Below are positions 1-11,834 of a stretch of DNA of 64,000 nucleotides, in pieces (the first letter of the stretch is position 1; the number at the start of each line of letters is the position of its first letter). Under the pieces are notes generated by a model. The model worked only from the letters and a program-made list of their open reading frames with translations. It was not told the DNA's origin and did not search any database. Made by a program: the position numbers and the translations under genes. The stretch is from Gonapodya prolifera JEL478 (lineage: Eukaryota > Monoblepharomycota > Monoblepharidomycetes > Monoblepharidales > Gonapodyaceae), in the NCBI GenBank assembly GCA_001574975.1, contig KQ965828.1, forward strand, positions 1 to 64,000. Reading direction: 5' to 3'.

Positions 1-42
1 CCCCCCCCCCCCCCCCCCTTCTGCACCCGCCCAACCCCCCAG

Positions 43-1906
43 CCTGACCGGGTACTCCCTCTCGCAAGTCCTGGGCCGCAACTGCCGCTTCCTGCAATCT
101 CCCGACGGGCGCGTGCAGCGCGGTGCGGTGCGCTTGCATTGCGACAATGCGGTGATTTATGATATGAAGAAGAGCGTTGAGAGGCATGAGGAGTGTCAGT
201 ATACGCAGGTTAATTATAAGCAGGATGGGACGGTGAGTTTTATCTCTCGACGCGGGCCTTCGTCCTTCCCGTCCCTAACTTCATCACTCAACCGCCCCCG
301 GGCCCCCCCACCCCACCCCCAAAGCCCTTCGTCAACCTCATCACCATCATCCCGCTCTGCTGGAACGACGACGACGACATCACTTTCTTTGTCGGCTTCC
401 AAGTGGACCTCGAGGAGCAGTCGAGACGCATCTTGGGACGCATGGCGGGCGGGACGTATTCGTTCCCCACGTCGCTCGGAGCCGTCACTGCCCACCCCTC
501 CCCCGCCACGGGTGGTGCGCGACTCCTCCCGCCCGGGATTGACGAATTTTCGCGAAGTATGACGCCAAACGCGACCTTACCGGTCGTGGAGCTGGATGGA
601 AGGGATGTGGCGGGCGTGTTGTTCCCGGACCTGCACAAGAAGCTCGTTGCAGTCGTCGAGGAACCCGTGGAGCAGCCCAAGCCTGTGGTGGAGATGATGA
701 ACGTGGACCAGGTTGCCGAGGTCAAGCGCCCACTGCCGTCGAGCATGGCGAGCGTGAGAGCGGCGAAGCATGTGCAAGAGCGTATGGAGGTCGGCCCCAC
801 GACAGGCCAGGCGGCGGCGGCGGCGGCGGCGGCCGTCTCGCCCACCGTCGGCTCACGCCCCACCTTGGTCGCGCGCCGTCCCGTCGCCCGCCCCTCCATC
901 ATACCCTCCTCGCTCTCGGACCCTTCCAGCTCCCAACTCCTTGCCGAGTCGCACGGGGACTTGACCTTCATCGTGTCCTCGCGCGGGATTTTCTTGCACG
1001 CGAGTCAAGGCATGTGTAGGGAGTGGACCGGGTACGACCCGGTGGAGATCGTGGGCCTGACGTTGAATGAGCTGTGTCATGCGAATGATATGCCGAATGT
1101 GGCGAGGGAGTTGAGGGGGAGTAGGGTGCATTCGGGTAAGTTTTTGACTTTGGGGAAGCGTTGTAGTTGGCGGTCAGGTCTAACCGTCCCGTGCCCTGCC
1201 CGTGACTCCAGACATCTCGGTCGTATGGCGCCTCGTCCGCGCCGATGGGTCCTACCTCTGGCTCGACTCCACGGGCCACAAGTACGAGCTCGACAACCGA
1301 AAGCGCACCAAATGCTTTGTCCTGTCGTGCCGCCCACGTACCGTCGAGACAGCCCTCGAGCCCGAACACACGCCCGGGCTGTCGGGGTTCGCGAGGCTCA
1401 CGGCGACACCGCCTGGATCGACGAGTAGTGGGTGGATGAGAGTTAGTAGGGAGGGGTTCGTCCTGTATGCCAACCCGGCTGCGTCGGAGATCTTGACGGG
1501 CGTAACGGGGGAAGATTCGGGCGCTGTGTACGGCAAAAAGTTGGCCGAGCTCGTTGACTCCGAGTTCGCCATTTCGGTAGCCCAAGCCGTCCAATCCGCG
1601 GCTACCCGGCCAGATCTGGGCCCCGTTCGCCGCGAGGTGCGCCCGAAGGACAAGTTCGGGACCTGGGCGCGGCTCGAGATGCACGCGCTTGGCGGATCGG
1701 GCTCGGCGTGGCAGCTGTTTGTCGTGATTGAGAAGGTGGACGGGTTCAGCCCCTACGAGGAGGCAGGGATGGAGACCGACGCCGTGCCCGATATGTGGAA
1801 CTTGCTCAAGGTCGTCGACCAGTCCAGTTTGACTCATAAAGGGAATTGGCTCAAGTCGCATAACAGGAGGTTGGAGGAGGAGTTGGCGGCGTTGGAGTGT
1901 GCGTGA
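43..1906 (+). CDS. wc-1: White collar-1-like LOV/PAS blue-light photoreceptor, 5' partial
   Basis: This is the 3' part of a White collar-1 homologue, a flavin-binding blue-light receptor and transcription regulator. Exons read 43-232, 325-1135 and 1212-1906. The first exon follows a C-rich tract ending in CAG, probably an intron end. It encodes the LOV core with GRNCRFLQ; the Cys codon at 83-85 is the expected flavin-adduct residue. Exon 2 resumes with PFVNLITIIPLCW and ends the LOV domain with FFVGFQVDLE. Two more PAS regions follow, at about 940-1330 (starting GDLTFIVSSRG) and 1430-1730 (starting GWMRVSREGF). An eight-Ala run (GCG repeat, 811-834) sits in the linker. The frame stops at 1906 shortly after the last PAS. 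I see no GATA zinc finger, unlike Neurospora WC-1 but as in basidiomycete homologues. The family call is strong; the upstream exons are off the window. Confidence 0.88.
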
Positions 1907-2183
1907 GCAAGGCGAGGAAGCAGGCTCCGCTGCGGGGTATGTATCGGGATAATGCGGGATCGGAGCTGCGAATGGGGTTTCTTTTCTGGATTGAGATTGT
2001 CACATATGAACATTTTTCTCTCAACTTCTGTGGGTTTTGGATCATAATTGTACAGTATTGAAGCACCTGAATTAAAAAATTCAGCTACAATATCCGCGTG
2101 TCTTCGTGAGACCGAAACAAATTGAAGGAGAGCCTTATGTTTCGGTTTGCACACGATTATTTGTATTGCATCCTCCTTCTCCA

Positions 2184-2753
2184 ATGAATCGCCTCGCTAT
2201 TCTGGCCCCATGCGCGCCACAGCTCCGCCAACTCACTACCGCTCGGCGAGTGGCACATCCTATGCTCGGAAAGCCGGTCCTCTCTTTCAAACAAGTGAGG
2301 ATTCTAAGATGCTGGAAAATTCAATCGATCGCTTCCCTAATACGCTCCACTACAGTTTCTCCTGCGACAGGAAATCCTTCGTCTCTATCGTGAATGGCTG
2401 AAGACGGCGAAAGGTGAGATTGCTTGTTGGCGATGTGATGTGGAATCCGTGGTTGTAACTCAACGATCCTCACAGCACTGGGCGATTCATCACGGGACGA
2501 GGTGAAGGACTGGGCACGGCAAGCTTGGTTCAGAAAGTTTACCAATCTGGAGGATGAAGTGAGTGGTCCTGGTGGTGAACGATTCAATGTTCAAGTTCAA
2601 ACCGAGACGATATATTGAAAGGAGCAAGCGAAGCACGTCATTCGACTGTGTCGAAATGAGCTCAAGAGTCTTCAGAGTACGGTTATTCTCACAGACCCGG
2701 GCAAGTGGACCTTTAAGCGGACTGGACGCGACTCGAGTGATGAGGATTTATAG
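2184..2753 (+). CDS. LYRM2-like mitochondrial LYR-motif protein
   Basis: A small LYR (complex 1 LYR) family protein, closest to LYRM2. Exons are 2184-2294, 2356-2413, 2476-2558 and 2622-2753, separated by introns of 61-63 bp, and all phases fit. The N-terminal exon is Arg-rich and lacks acidic residues, as expected of a mitochondrial presequence. Exon 2 starts FLLRQEILRLYREWLK, carrying the LYR tripeptide. Exon 3 has the family's KDWARQAWFRKF helix, and exon 4 has RNELKSLQSTVI, equivalent to the QLKELEKTL end of animal LYRM2. LYR proteins bind the mitochondrial acyl carrier protein and help assemble respiratory complexes; the specific partner here is not known. The whole protein is about 127 residues, slightly longer than animal LYRM2 because of its acidic tail. 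Confidence 0.85.
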
Positions 2754-3099
2754 ACGGGAGCACGTAGAATCGACCGCAAGCCACGAAAGTCGCTTGGAGC
2801 GACGCTACGATATCTGGCTCTGTTGTGACATGTTCACATTTATCTTCGAATGGTCTTGAATGTATCACGACGTCACGGCCTCATGGATCACATTGGAACC
2901 ATTCTTCGCTGGGACGTAGAATCTTTACGATGTCACCATTGTAAGCTCACCGAGCTATTATTTCAGTTCAATTCATTTGCCTAGGGATGCCTAATTCGGG
3001 TTTCATCGCCAGATCGATCGATTGCTTCGCACTGTATCATGCTACCTTCCTCGCCTTCGCCATTCTAACTTCCTGTAAGACTCGTCTCGACGTCGTCGC

Positions 3100-6000
3100 A
3101 TGTCACAATCGGACCTTCTGACGATCATATCGGAGACCATCGACTCGGCTAGCAGAGCCTTGAGAGGAGGGAGGAAACAAGTGAGCCGTGTCCGTTCCTG
3201 GGATCTCTCGGTACAGCATAGTGATGTTCAAGCTCACAGGATTCATGGATCGCCTTCACTCATGCTCTCGTGATTACCGGGCAAGCGCTGCAAAAGTGTC
3301 GTTTGTTTGAACCTGGCAGAAATGATGCCCCCAACGAATCCTCGCTGCTCCCCGCCGAAATCGCTTCACGAATTCTCGTTCAAGACGCGGCACTGAAACT
3401 TCTCATTGTGGCAAAAACTGTGACTCAGGAACTGGAAGATGTGCTGAGTGGGGTGACGAAAAGCCGCACTAGCAGAATTGCGGACTTGCGGTCGTCTCAA
3501 ATGACCTGTGTTGAACCCTCCGCCAACAGTACAATCTCCTTGCCGAAGATGCGAGACGAGAGTTCTGACGAGTTGAAAAGATCGCTCGAAACTGTCACCC
3601 AGGACGCTCCTCTCGCCTCTGCACCGGTCAGTACTTCGAAGCATCAGAAAAGCACCAGCGCCAGTACAACGGCACTCTCTGTTATTGCGGAAGCTCCAAC
3701 ATCCGCCACCGTTCCCTCACCGATGAAACGTTGGAGCTCGGAGCCTGAAGTACCGTCCGACATGACTCCTCAAACCCAAAACAATGGCCGCCGTCCAACT
3801 GGTCACAGACGGATACGATCCGACTCAAAAACACCGCAGGCAGCTGCATCGCCTTCTGACGTCCTCAATGTGTATTACTTTGGTGATTCGGACGGGGACG
3901 ACGAGGAGGAACCTGCCAAACCCTCCCTCCCTCCACCACTGCCGCCTCAGAAGACGAAGCCAAGTCAAGGCTCTAATCGTTCCACAGGGGAGCCTCACAT
4001 TAAACTAGTCTCTGTAAGCTCGTATCGGGAGTCACCTGTGGTGGAACATGCGCCAGTGGTCCCGGTACAGGCGCCGATTAAAGAGGTAGTGGCAACACAC
4101 TATGATATGGACATGAAGAAAGAGCTTGCAGCTGTTGAAGACGAGATTCGCAAACTCGAGACGGAGTTGGCTCAGATCGTCAAAGGTAAGAGTCGACTTG
4201 CACTTTCCTTTAAGATGAGCGTCGGCCTGTTCTCGGACTCACGTCGCCGGTTTCCCTTATAGCGAATGACAAACGTAGTCATCAGACTACACCCGTCGCC
4301 GTCGCCCCGATTCCAGTTCAAGGGAGCGAAACCAATTCTATTTCCGAAGATGAAACCTCTGATGACTTTGTGAGATTTCACGCCTTAAAACGATACAGAA
4401 CGGCTTCGTCAAATCGCTCTTTTATACCTTGCTAGGAACTGATGAGCTCCATGACGTCTAACCTCCGCAACGCTCGCGCCCGTTCGACCACTATTGAAGA
4501 CCCAAGGCCCATCTCTCCGTTCGGTTTGGGCTCCAAGTATCTAGCATCTCCCGCTATGCACCCCTCTGTAGGGGAGCGCACGCCTACCATGTCAAGTGGA
4601 AATCTCTTGGATGTGACGCCCAGTCGTACCATCACTCCAAGTTCGACCCTGGATAGTTTGGGCGGCAGTATCGGTAACCTTGCCTTGAGCGAATCAGTAG
4701 TAAATCTCTTCGAATGCGGCACTCTGCTGGTGGAGGTTGAGGAAGATAATAACGGACCTAGTGCCGATGCCGATGCTGGAGGAGCGCTCCTGGCAGCCCC
4801 GCAGCGGAAGAAGTCTCGCCACAGGGTGACCATTTCGGAGACACTGGAATTTGAGGATGAAGTCAAGGCAAAACGACTGGCGGCGAAAATGGTCAGGGAG
4901 TTTTACCTCTCGGAGGTTTCGTATTATGACAATCTGCGACGTTGTTTAAAGGTTTGTTTACATCGTTTTGGCGTCCTACCGAGCGTTATACGAAATAGTA
5001 ACGTTGCTCAAAATCATCATACCAGAATGTCGCGGAGCCACTCCACAAAGCTGCGAAGACTTCGGAGCCCATCATTTCATCAGAACAAGTTGACATTATC
5101 TTCAAACACTACCCTGAACTTATGCAGCTCAGTATTGAAATGGCGGAAGACTTCAAGCGAGCTGCAGACGATTACGAAGCAGATCGAGGAGGAGTGGCAA
5201 AGGTTTTCGCGAACCATGTGAGTTGCATTACCTTTTGGAAAAGCGAGGAAGGGTGGATAAAGCGGGTTCATCTGCCAGGCGAAAAACGCTCAGTTGTTTG
5301 TGACGTATGTTTCTAATTACGTGACTGCCAAAAGCGTAGTGACGCAGCTAGAACTTCAAAATGATGCGTTTCAAACGTTCAATCAGGTAGGCTTCTGAAG
5401 CTCCATCAGCTATCTGAAATGTACATTCTCAATCGCACTTTCCTTCCCCCGAAGAGCTGCCGTATGAATCCGAAGTGCAAACTGCAGGACATCAATAGTT
5501 TTCTGATACAGCCCATTCAGAGGTGGGTGTGGATTGCATGCAAAGCGACCGACTCCAGGCAACTCAGAAGGACCTCTCCACGACATAGGGCATTGAGGTA
5601 TTCTCTTTTATTGCAAAGTAAGCTTACCTGCATCTCATCCGAAGTCCTTATCAGCTAAAACTTTCATCGCTAGATCTTCTTGCCCAGATTCCCGAGACGG
5701 ACACCATAGCACGAAAACAGACGGCAACTTCTCTAGCGTTCACAACAGAACTCAGCGAGACCATGAATCGCGTTCAGAGGCGACAGGACGAGATTATCGG
5801 GCTATGGGAAACGCACCGCCTGGTGGATGGATGCCCCGTGTCGTTGTTGAAACCACCTCGACGCTTCATCCGAAGCTACCTTTGCGAAAATTCTCTGGCG
5901 ATCCGCGATCGACGAATGAAACTGTTCCTCATGAGCGACGTTCTGCTGATGACCAAAGTGGTCTCGAGCAAGAAAGTCGCCGGGAGCGAGGAGGAAAAGA

Positions 6001-6930
6001 AGCGGTGGAGCGGAGTAACAAAGATGTCGGATCCTACGGAAGATGATGCCACATGGCTGGCCAAGGGCAAGAAGAGGTACAAGCTCAAGCACTTGCTTCA
6101 TATAACGGACGTGGAAATCGGAAAGGTTCAAAGAGGCGATGGTAAGAGAAGTCGAGAATCTGTGCTTGCTTGATCATCTGAAGTAATCAAACTACAAAAA
6201 TACGCACATTCTGCCAGATCCGGCTGTTCTTCGTCTTCACATTCCCCTCGTGAATGTCAAGTCCTCCACTTCAGAAAAAGAAGCACCGAAACGATCATCC
6301 TCCGGACTTACGTTGCCGTCGTTTCTAAAGTTTGGTTCCACCAGCTCGTCAACACAATTGGCAGGACAGACAGACCTAACCACAAATCGAGCCACGTCAA
6401 CTGAGGGGCCCAAGGCGGAGGTGGCTTTTTTGATGCAGGCAAGCTCAGGGGAGCTCTCTGGCCAGCCAGGTGAACCGAGTCGTGACGAACACCACGGTCG
6501 TGCACCTTCAGACTTATCGGAATGTACATCGCCATCAAATGAACGCCGCGCAAGTCGGCACCAACGAGAAGCCTCCGAGCCTTTTAGCGTCCAAAGTTCA
6601 GAGACAGGAGCCCCTTCAACCCCGGAATCGTCGGTTGACCCACGCACGCATCGAACTACTGAAATTTTTGGAGAAGAAATGCCTTCGTTTGGGGTCGGAA
6701 ACAACGCAACCGAGAAACGACGATACATGTTGCGATTCGGTGACTGGACGTGGAGAGAAGAGTTTGTGAAGTTCGTTGCGGAGCTCGTCATGTCTTGGAA
6801 AGCGTCACAAATGGATTCTGACGCAAAGCAAAGTGTGGAAGGGGAAGCTGGAAGTGAAGAGAACATTGACCGCGCAGAGTCTAGGTCGAGCTCGCACACC
6901 AAGGCGATGAAAGTGTTGGGACTCGAATGA
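3100..6930 (+). CDS. RhoGEF (DH-PH) protein
   Basis: A Dbl-family guanine nucleotide exchange factor for Rho GTPases. Ten exons give one frame of 1,075 residues: 3100-3180, 3240-4185, 4263-4369, 4436-4951, 5026-5217, 5279-5386, 5455-5522, 5589-5617, 5674-6141 and 6218-6930. Residues 1-520 are largely Ser/Thr/Pro-rich with a short coiled coil near 310-330. The DH domain begins about residue 523 (AKRLAAKMVREFYLSEVSYY) and includes the conserved FLIQPIQR and RYSLLLQ segments, split across two small exons. A PH-like region starts near residue 750 (LAIRDRRMKLFLMSDVLLMTK). Its C-terminal helix, FGDWTWREEFVKFVAELV, appears only near residue 1007, so about 150 Ser/Thr-rich residues interrupt the PH fold. 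The 29-bp exon at 5589-5617 is the least certain part. The GTPase target cannot be read from sequence. Confidence 0.87.
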
Positions 6931-7524
6931 GAGACCGAAGTGTGTTTATTCGCGTATTATTGCATATTCTTTCCATGGTGTGTCAGGGGGTGCTGGCGGG
7001 GGTCGGGAGAGCCCGGAGAGCCCGAGGGCACGCAGGGAGCGTGCGAGTACGAGTACGAGTAGAGTGAGAATGGAGAGAGACGAGGATCACACCAAGTGAT
7101 CCGGGAGACGGGACAGACGACTGGGAGTGAGTGAGACGAGTGATTTCGAAGTTATAGAACTTGTTGTTTAGCAAATTACAAGTGTTTTATATATCGCCAA
7201 TATCTAGTTTATGCTTTTCTCTTCGCTTATGAAACGGGAGTCCAATGTGCTTCCGCGGTGTGGATGAGCGGTGGTCCGGGCACCGACCAAAGCAACTGTG
7301 GGGGAGCGACCGAGCCCCTCACAGGTGCGCAGCTTCTAATAACAGACGTTCTAATTCGGGCTAACTTGACTGGATTCCTACACCCAATGTGAAGGGCAAT
7401 GCAGGGCGATGAACTGAAATGGAGTTCTCGATAACGTTTTGTCATTGAGGCTAATCTCTATTGGGCGAGTTGGCAAAAGGGTGTTGGTGAAGTTGAGACC
7501 ACAGTGCCCACCCAAAACTTCAAC
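6931..7524. other. intergenic region, nothing recognised
   Basis: About 600 bases after the RhoGEF stop. It holds short purine-rich stretches, including a CGAGTA repeat near 7045-7060, but no frame with coding character, RNA gene or mobile element that I can recognise. It probably contains the RhoGEF 3' UTR and the promoter of the next gene. Confidence 0.4.
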
Positions 7525-8086
7525 ATGTCGCCGATTCCCGACTCCACGCTGTGTCTCACAAACGGCATTCTCGACGGTGTGCTTCCCTCTCTTGGTCTCG
7601 TCGGTGGCCTGGTTTCCAAGGTACCCGTCTCATTGTTCGCCAAGGGTCGGCAAGTTTCGTCCGACAACTCCGAAACCCCGTCACCAGGGTCGCGATGCTC
7701 CTCTGCCGGAAACGCTCTTCTGTATTGCGCTAGTTGGGCTTTGGCATGAATCAGTGCTGCTTGAGCCTAGAATCGCATTCGGCTTACCACGCGACACTTT
7801 CTGAAACACCAGCGGTGTCCCGAGTTTGTCCGTCTGGAACTCCGGAAACTTTACAGGCCACACAGAGGTAGGCAGAGATCGTCATGATTCTCGGAATCGT
7901 ATCACTCAGCGTCTTCCCTCCAATACATCCATTCCTTTTAGCTCGCATCGGGGCAACTTGCCTACCACTCAATTGTTTCCGCGTCTCCGAGTGAAACCCG
8001 CAGGATCCCTCTTGCAGTGAACACAGCACAGTACATCGACCTCAGAGACGTCGTTCCCATATACCATACCGTTGACTTCATCTTCC

Positions 8087-9096
8087 ATGCCACTTCGAGG
8101 AGGCCTTCAATCCACGCAATTGCCCGAAGACGCGGCAGGAGTCGTCACTCCCTCAAAAAATGCAAGCTCCGTTGGCAGGGCACCCTATCATCTTTACGCA
8201 ACGGGACGCGAGGCAGAGCTGTCTTCCCAGCAGGAGGAATTCGCAATGAAGTTTCTTTCAAAACAACTCCACATGTCAGATTGTGCAGGGACCGGTTATA
8301 ATTCCAATAAAATGGGAGCAAGGATCGCGATTGAAAATACGAGCATGCGGGCATTCGAGCGTCTTGATGGCCTCGTTCAAATGCTTCGGAACGAAAGGAT
8401 TGGTGCCTTGTCCTCAGCGGAGCACCTTCTCGATTTCGTCCAAGGTAAAATCACGGCATCTCAATGTCTTGACTGGTGCGTGGAGGATCGCGATGCGAGG
8501 GTGGCACGCGCACAAAGTGAGACGGAAAGCTGCCCATGCACCTAATCAGATCTTGTGCACGCGTACGTCAGCTTCGGCGCGGAGGAGTACCTTGATGACA
8601 ATAAGGAAATGGGTCTGGCGCTCGTCGATGCCCAATATTCCAGACACACTTCCAGCGTTTCCAGAACTCCGGAGGAGACGAGTTCCTTGAATGGTACTAC
8701 CATGGTTCCAGCCCCTTCAACATGGGCTTGTCCATAGTGTTCCCGGCTAGACTTCTGACAGGACTTCTGGCGTATCAACAAGGTGCGAGATTTGTCAAAG
8801 CCATGATCAAATCACGCTGCAGCTTCCTTGGATATCTAAACGGCCAGTGGGACCCAAAGAGGTTTCTACCATCGCTTCCGGAAAGTCCACCTTTCCCAAC
8901 TTCAATTGAGTCTCGCCGTCGTGGGCTTGATTCGTATTACAACATATGTCAGAAAATCACAAGCGGATTCATGCCAATATGGCTCACAAATGCTGGATCC
9001 GAAACTGGAAGAGAATGGCTTGAATCCGTGCAAGAGAGTCTGCGTCCGCGTCGGTGGGAGGTCCATCTGAGGAGACATTATTTCAGAAGAGAATGA
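8087..9096 (+). CDS. unrecognised protein with apparent 2-base frame break
   Basis: I do not recognise the family. The first solid exon is 8087-8444, then an intron 8445-8549 (GTAAAA...CAG), then 8550 onward. The joined reading runs ...HLLDFVQ-DLVHAYVSFGAEEYLDD... and continues to LALVDAQYSR at about 8644. There the frame closes, while a second frame opens immediately (FQRFQNSGGDEFLEWYY) and continues to TGA at 9096. Dropping one AC unit of the ACACAC run at 8644-8649 would make both parts one frame, so this is either a real frameshift or a base-call error. An additional open segment starting ATG 7525 (SPIPDSTLCLTNGILDGVLP) may be an upstream exon. Downstream, a Glu/Ser-rich frame runs from about 9054 to 9278 and, after one TGA, to 9536; it may be tail sequence of the same gene. 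The predicted protein is soluble, with aromatic-rich helices. Confidence 0.5.
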
Positions 9097-9539
9097 AAAC
9101 GAGGAGGAGGGCGTTGAATGAAGAGCCGTCAGATCAACCATCGGTGCCAAATGCTGCTGAGGCGCTGTTCGTGGTCGATACGGAAGTCTCAGTGGAAGAT
9201 TCTGAACGCAATACGTCAACGGGCAAGGGAAAGGAACCAGCGGCGAGTTCAATGGCAGAAGAAGTTTCCAGGGCGTGAGCAAATGATTCAACTGCTGCAT
9301 TGACAGACGCCTTGGCGTTGGAGGAGGGCCAATCTGCACTATCCGGAGCTGATGAGGAGGGTGGCCCCAACTCACCGCAAGTGGGAACCCAAAGGTCCTC
9401 TAAACAGAGCGAGAGAATAAATCACGAGCAAGAATCAGTACCCTCCGAAGTCAATGCGAACTCTTCTTCTTCAAACGCAGGAAGCGTTACCGGTGCACCA
9501 ACAAATGGAGACGGGAAAACCACCCGGAAGAGGTAGTCG

Positions 9540-10452
9540 GAATGCATGGCTCCGAAGGATCACTAAAAAAGTCAAGGTCGGGTTATGTAAAGAACGGAAA
9601 TGTATATTGTGACGGGACGAGTTTGAAAATCGCGATTCTTTGAATATTTCTTGTATATTTGTACGAAGGACCAATGATATGAACGAAAATTTTGATTTGA
9701 CTCGATATGTGCGATTATTTGTGATTCAATCTGCCCTTTAACTTCTGTATTTCGAGTAATGTGAGAGGTAATATTTGGACGTACCGACGCTCAGTTGCAT
9801 CGACAAAAGTCCCCGAGTGTATTCCAAGTACACTACAGGAAAAGGGAGCCGAGGGTCATGCAGTGATATGACTCGCACCACACGACTCTCACGTGCAGAA
9901 GTACACTTGCGCATTCTCAACGGGTCTTTCAGCCCCCTTCGGCCTCCGACCAGGCTCCACTCCTTCTCGGTCCTGTCGCATGTGATCAACGCTTTGTTTG
10001 ATTCTCGACAGTCGTCATTGCCATGCTACGTCGCCTTTCAACCTCGCTTTTGGAAATGACCGATGCTATGGGGGGCAGGACTACGCCAGGCTGAACTGTC
10101 AAGGGTACCAAATGAAGTTGCACCACCTGCACTTAAGCAGGACTCCTCAGCGAGATAGGCTGGTTAGTGAAGAGTCAGTATAGTAAGCTGGAGAGGCGCT
10201 AGGATCGGAGTTGACCGGGAGTCAGCTCACCAAAACGACGGAAGATATGCGATGGTCCACCAACGAGCCCGGAGATCGAGAACCGTCCAGAGATAACTCG
10301 AAGATAGTGATTGAGAGCTGCTGCAGATGTGATTGCTTCTCGTCCAGGGGAAGGCGTGCCGAAAAAGGAAGGGTAGGTTGATTTTGTTCGGCAGAATTCA
10401 TCACCTTCGCCCCATTAGCATTCACAATCCCCTCCAATCGATCGTCAGACAA
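9540..10452. other. intergenic region, nothing recognised
   Basis: About 900 bases between the unrecognised gene and the syntaxin gene. Only short frames without codon bias or splice-consistent extension are present. The last 150 bases upstream of 10453 presumably hold the promoter and 5' UTR of the syntaxin gene. I see no RNA gene or repeat. Confidence 0.4.
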
Positions 10453-11430
10453 ATGGAAGATCCGTTCTACGCCGTGCGCGACGACATCGACTCCTCGCTC
10501 GCATCCGCAAACGCACTGCACTCCCGTCTCTCGTCTCTCCTTCTCTCCCCCTCCAACCCATCTTCCAAGGCTGAACTCTCGCGCACCGCTGCCCAACTCG
10601 GTCAGACGCTCACCGTCATCGAGGAGGATCTCGTCGAGCTGAGAGAGGCGGTCAAGGCGTCAGAGGCGGATCCGAAGCGCTTCAGGCTCGATGTGAGGGA
10701 AGTGACGAGCAGGAAGCAGTGGGTCGAGAGGGCCGGCACCCGCGTCAGGGAAATGAGGCAACTTGTCGTGGTCGCTGGCGCGGCCGGGGCTGGTGCGGGA
10801 GCAGCCAAACGGGATGGAGCGGCTGTGGGGCTTTCGAATCCCCCCCTTCCTACCGCACAGGAAATGAAAATGGTCGGACAGTCGTCGTCGTCCCAACCGC
10901 CCCTAGCGGACGCCTCTTCAGTCCGGTCACGGGCTACGACTACGGCGCAACAAGTCTCTCCCTCGACAACCTCCTCCAAACCCACCCCTCCTCGCCAACC
11001 CCCTTCCGTTCCTTCCACCACCACCCCCGCAAAATTCACCTCTTACCGCACACCCGGCCGCGCTCTCTCCCCAACCCCGGACGACCCCCTCTCCTCCTCC
11101 TCCTCCCGGCCGCCCGCCGATTTCTACCAAAACGAAGTCCAAACCCAACAACACCTCATGCGCACGCAGGACGCGCAGCTCGAGGGCGTGTTGTCCACTG
11201 TGAACACGCTCAAGCACGTCGCGGTGGCCATGGGCGAAGAAGTGGACGATCAGCGGAGACTGCTTGAGGATCTCGACCTACAGGTGGATACTACGGGCGG
11301 GAAATTGGCGGTGGCGATGAGGAGAGCGAAGAAGGTCCTGGAGGAGACCAAGAACGATAAGGGCATGATGACGATCGTGTGTTTGGGTGTGGTGTTTTTG
11401 GTGCTGTTGGTGTTGGTGATTGTGACGTAG
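10453..11430 (+). CDS. Syntaxin-6/Tlg1-type Qc-SNARE
   Basis: An intronless gene for a 325-residue tail-anchored SNARE of the syntaxin 6/10/Tlg1 group, which works in endosome-to-trans-Golgi fusion. The start at 10453 gives MEDPFYAVRDDI, nearly the same as the animal STX6 start. An N-terminal helical (Habc-like) domain follows to about residue 110. Next comes an Ala/Gly/Ser/Pro-rich linker that is longer than in animal STX6. The Qc-SNARE motif spans about residues 235-300, with the zero-layer Gln in GEEVDDQRRLLEDLD. The C-terminal 21 residues (MMTIVCLGVVFLVLLVLVIVT) form a single membrane anchor that ends at the stop. Earlier in-frame codons back to 10333 do not look coding. The family is well supported. 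Confidence 0.9.
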   Translation: MEDPFYAVRDDIDSSLASANALHSRLSSLLLSPSNPSSKAELSRTAAQLGQTLTVIEEDLVELREAVKASEADPKRFRLDVREVTSRKQWVERAGTRVREMRQLVVVAGAAGAGAGAAKRDGAAVGLSNPPLPTAQEMKMVGQSSSSQPPLADASSVRSRATTTAQQVSPSTTSSKPTPPRQPPSVPSTTTPAKFTSYRTPGRALSPTPDDPLSSSSSRPPADFYQNEVQTQQHLMRTQDAQLEGVLSTVNTLKHVAVAMGEEVDDQRRLLEDLDLQVDTTGGKLAVAMRRAKKVLEETKNDKGMMTIVCLGVVFLVLLVLVIVT

Positions 11431-11742
11431 TTGGTCGAGCAACGGAGGCCAGAGGCCGGAGTTGCGAGACGCGAGCGCAATGAGCCCGAGACCTAAGCGC
11501 CGCGAGGCGCTGACAGAGGCTGCTGGAGGGGTGTGGGGGTGTGGGGGGTTGGCTTCAATCGAGTGTTCCTGTACAGTATTGGACTGCATTACATCGTGTC
11601 TTTGGTTGCATTTGTGTCGGTTCCCTTTTCCAACTCTTAAAATGCATTGGGGCTCTTTGGTGTCCAAATATCACCTCTCCCATTCATCGAACTACAGGTG
11701 TTACCTAGTATGCTGTAAACAATGAACCACACACCTCGTATC

Positions 11743-11765
11743 AAAAAAAAAAAACAAAAAAAAAA
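11743..11765. repeat. A-rich homopolymer tract
   Basis: Two adenine runs (12 and 10 bases) separated by one C, lying 70 bases upstream of the lone ARL2-like exon. It could be a simple repeat. It could also mark an insertion junction, but it sits on the 5' side of the fragment and so is not a retroposed poly-A tail of that fragment. Confidence 0.7.
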
Positions 11766-11834
11766 CGAGAGGGTATTGTGGCGCTTCCAAAAGCGCAAGA
11801 AATCCACGCGACGGTGAAGAACATGCTTGTGCAG

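Noticed and set aside
1-18. Poly-C run at the window start as a telomere or artificial end
   Set aside because: No telomere-type repeat is present. The C-rich stretch is followed by a CAG that fits the 3' end of an intron in the White collar-1 gene.
288-1861. Long minus-strand frames opposite White collar-1
   Set aside because: High-GC shadow frames of the plus-strand exons; they match no family and cross real exon-intron borders.
11743-11765. A-rich tract as the poly-A tail of a processed ARL2 copy
   Set aside because: It lies upstream of the sense-strand fragment, and the fragment keeps splice-like borders, so it is not a retroposed mRNA.
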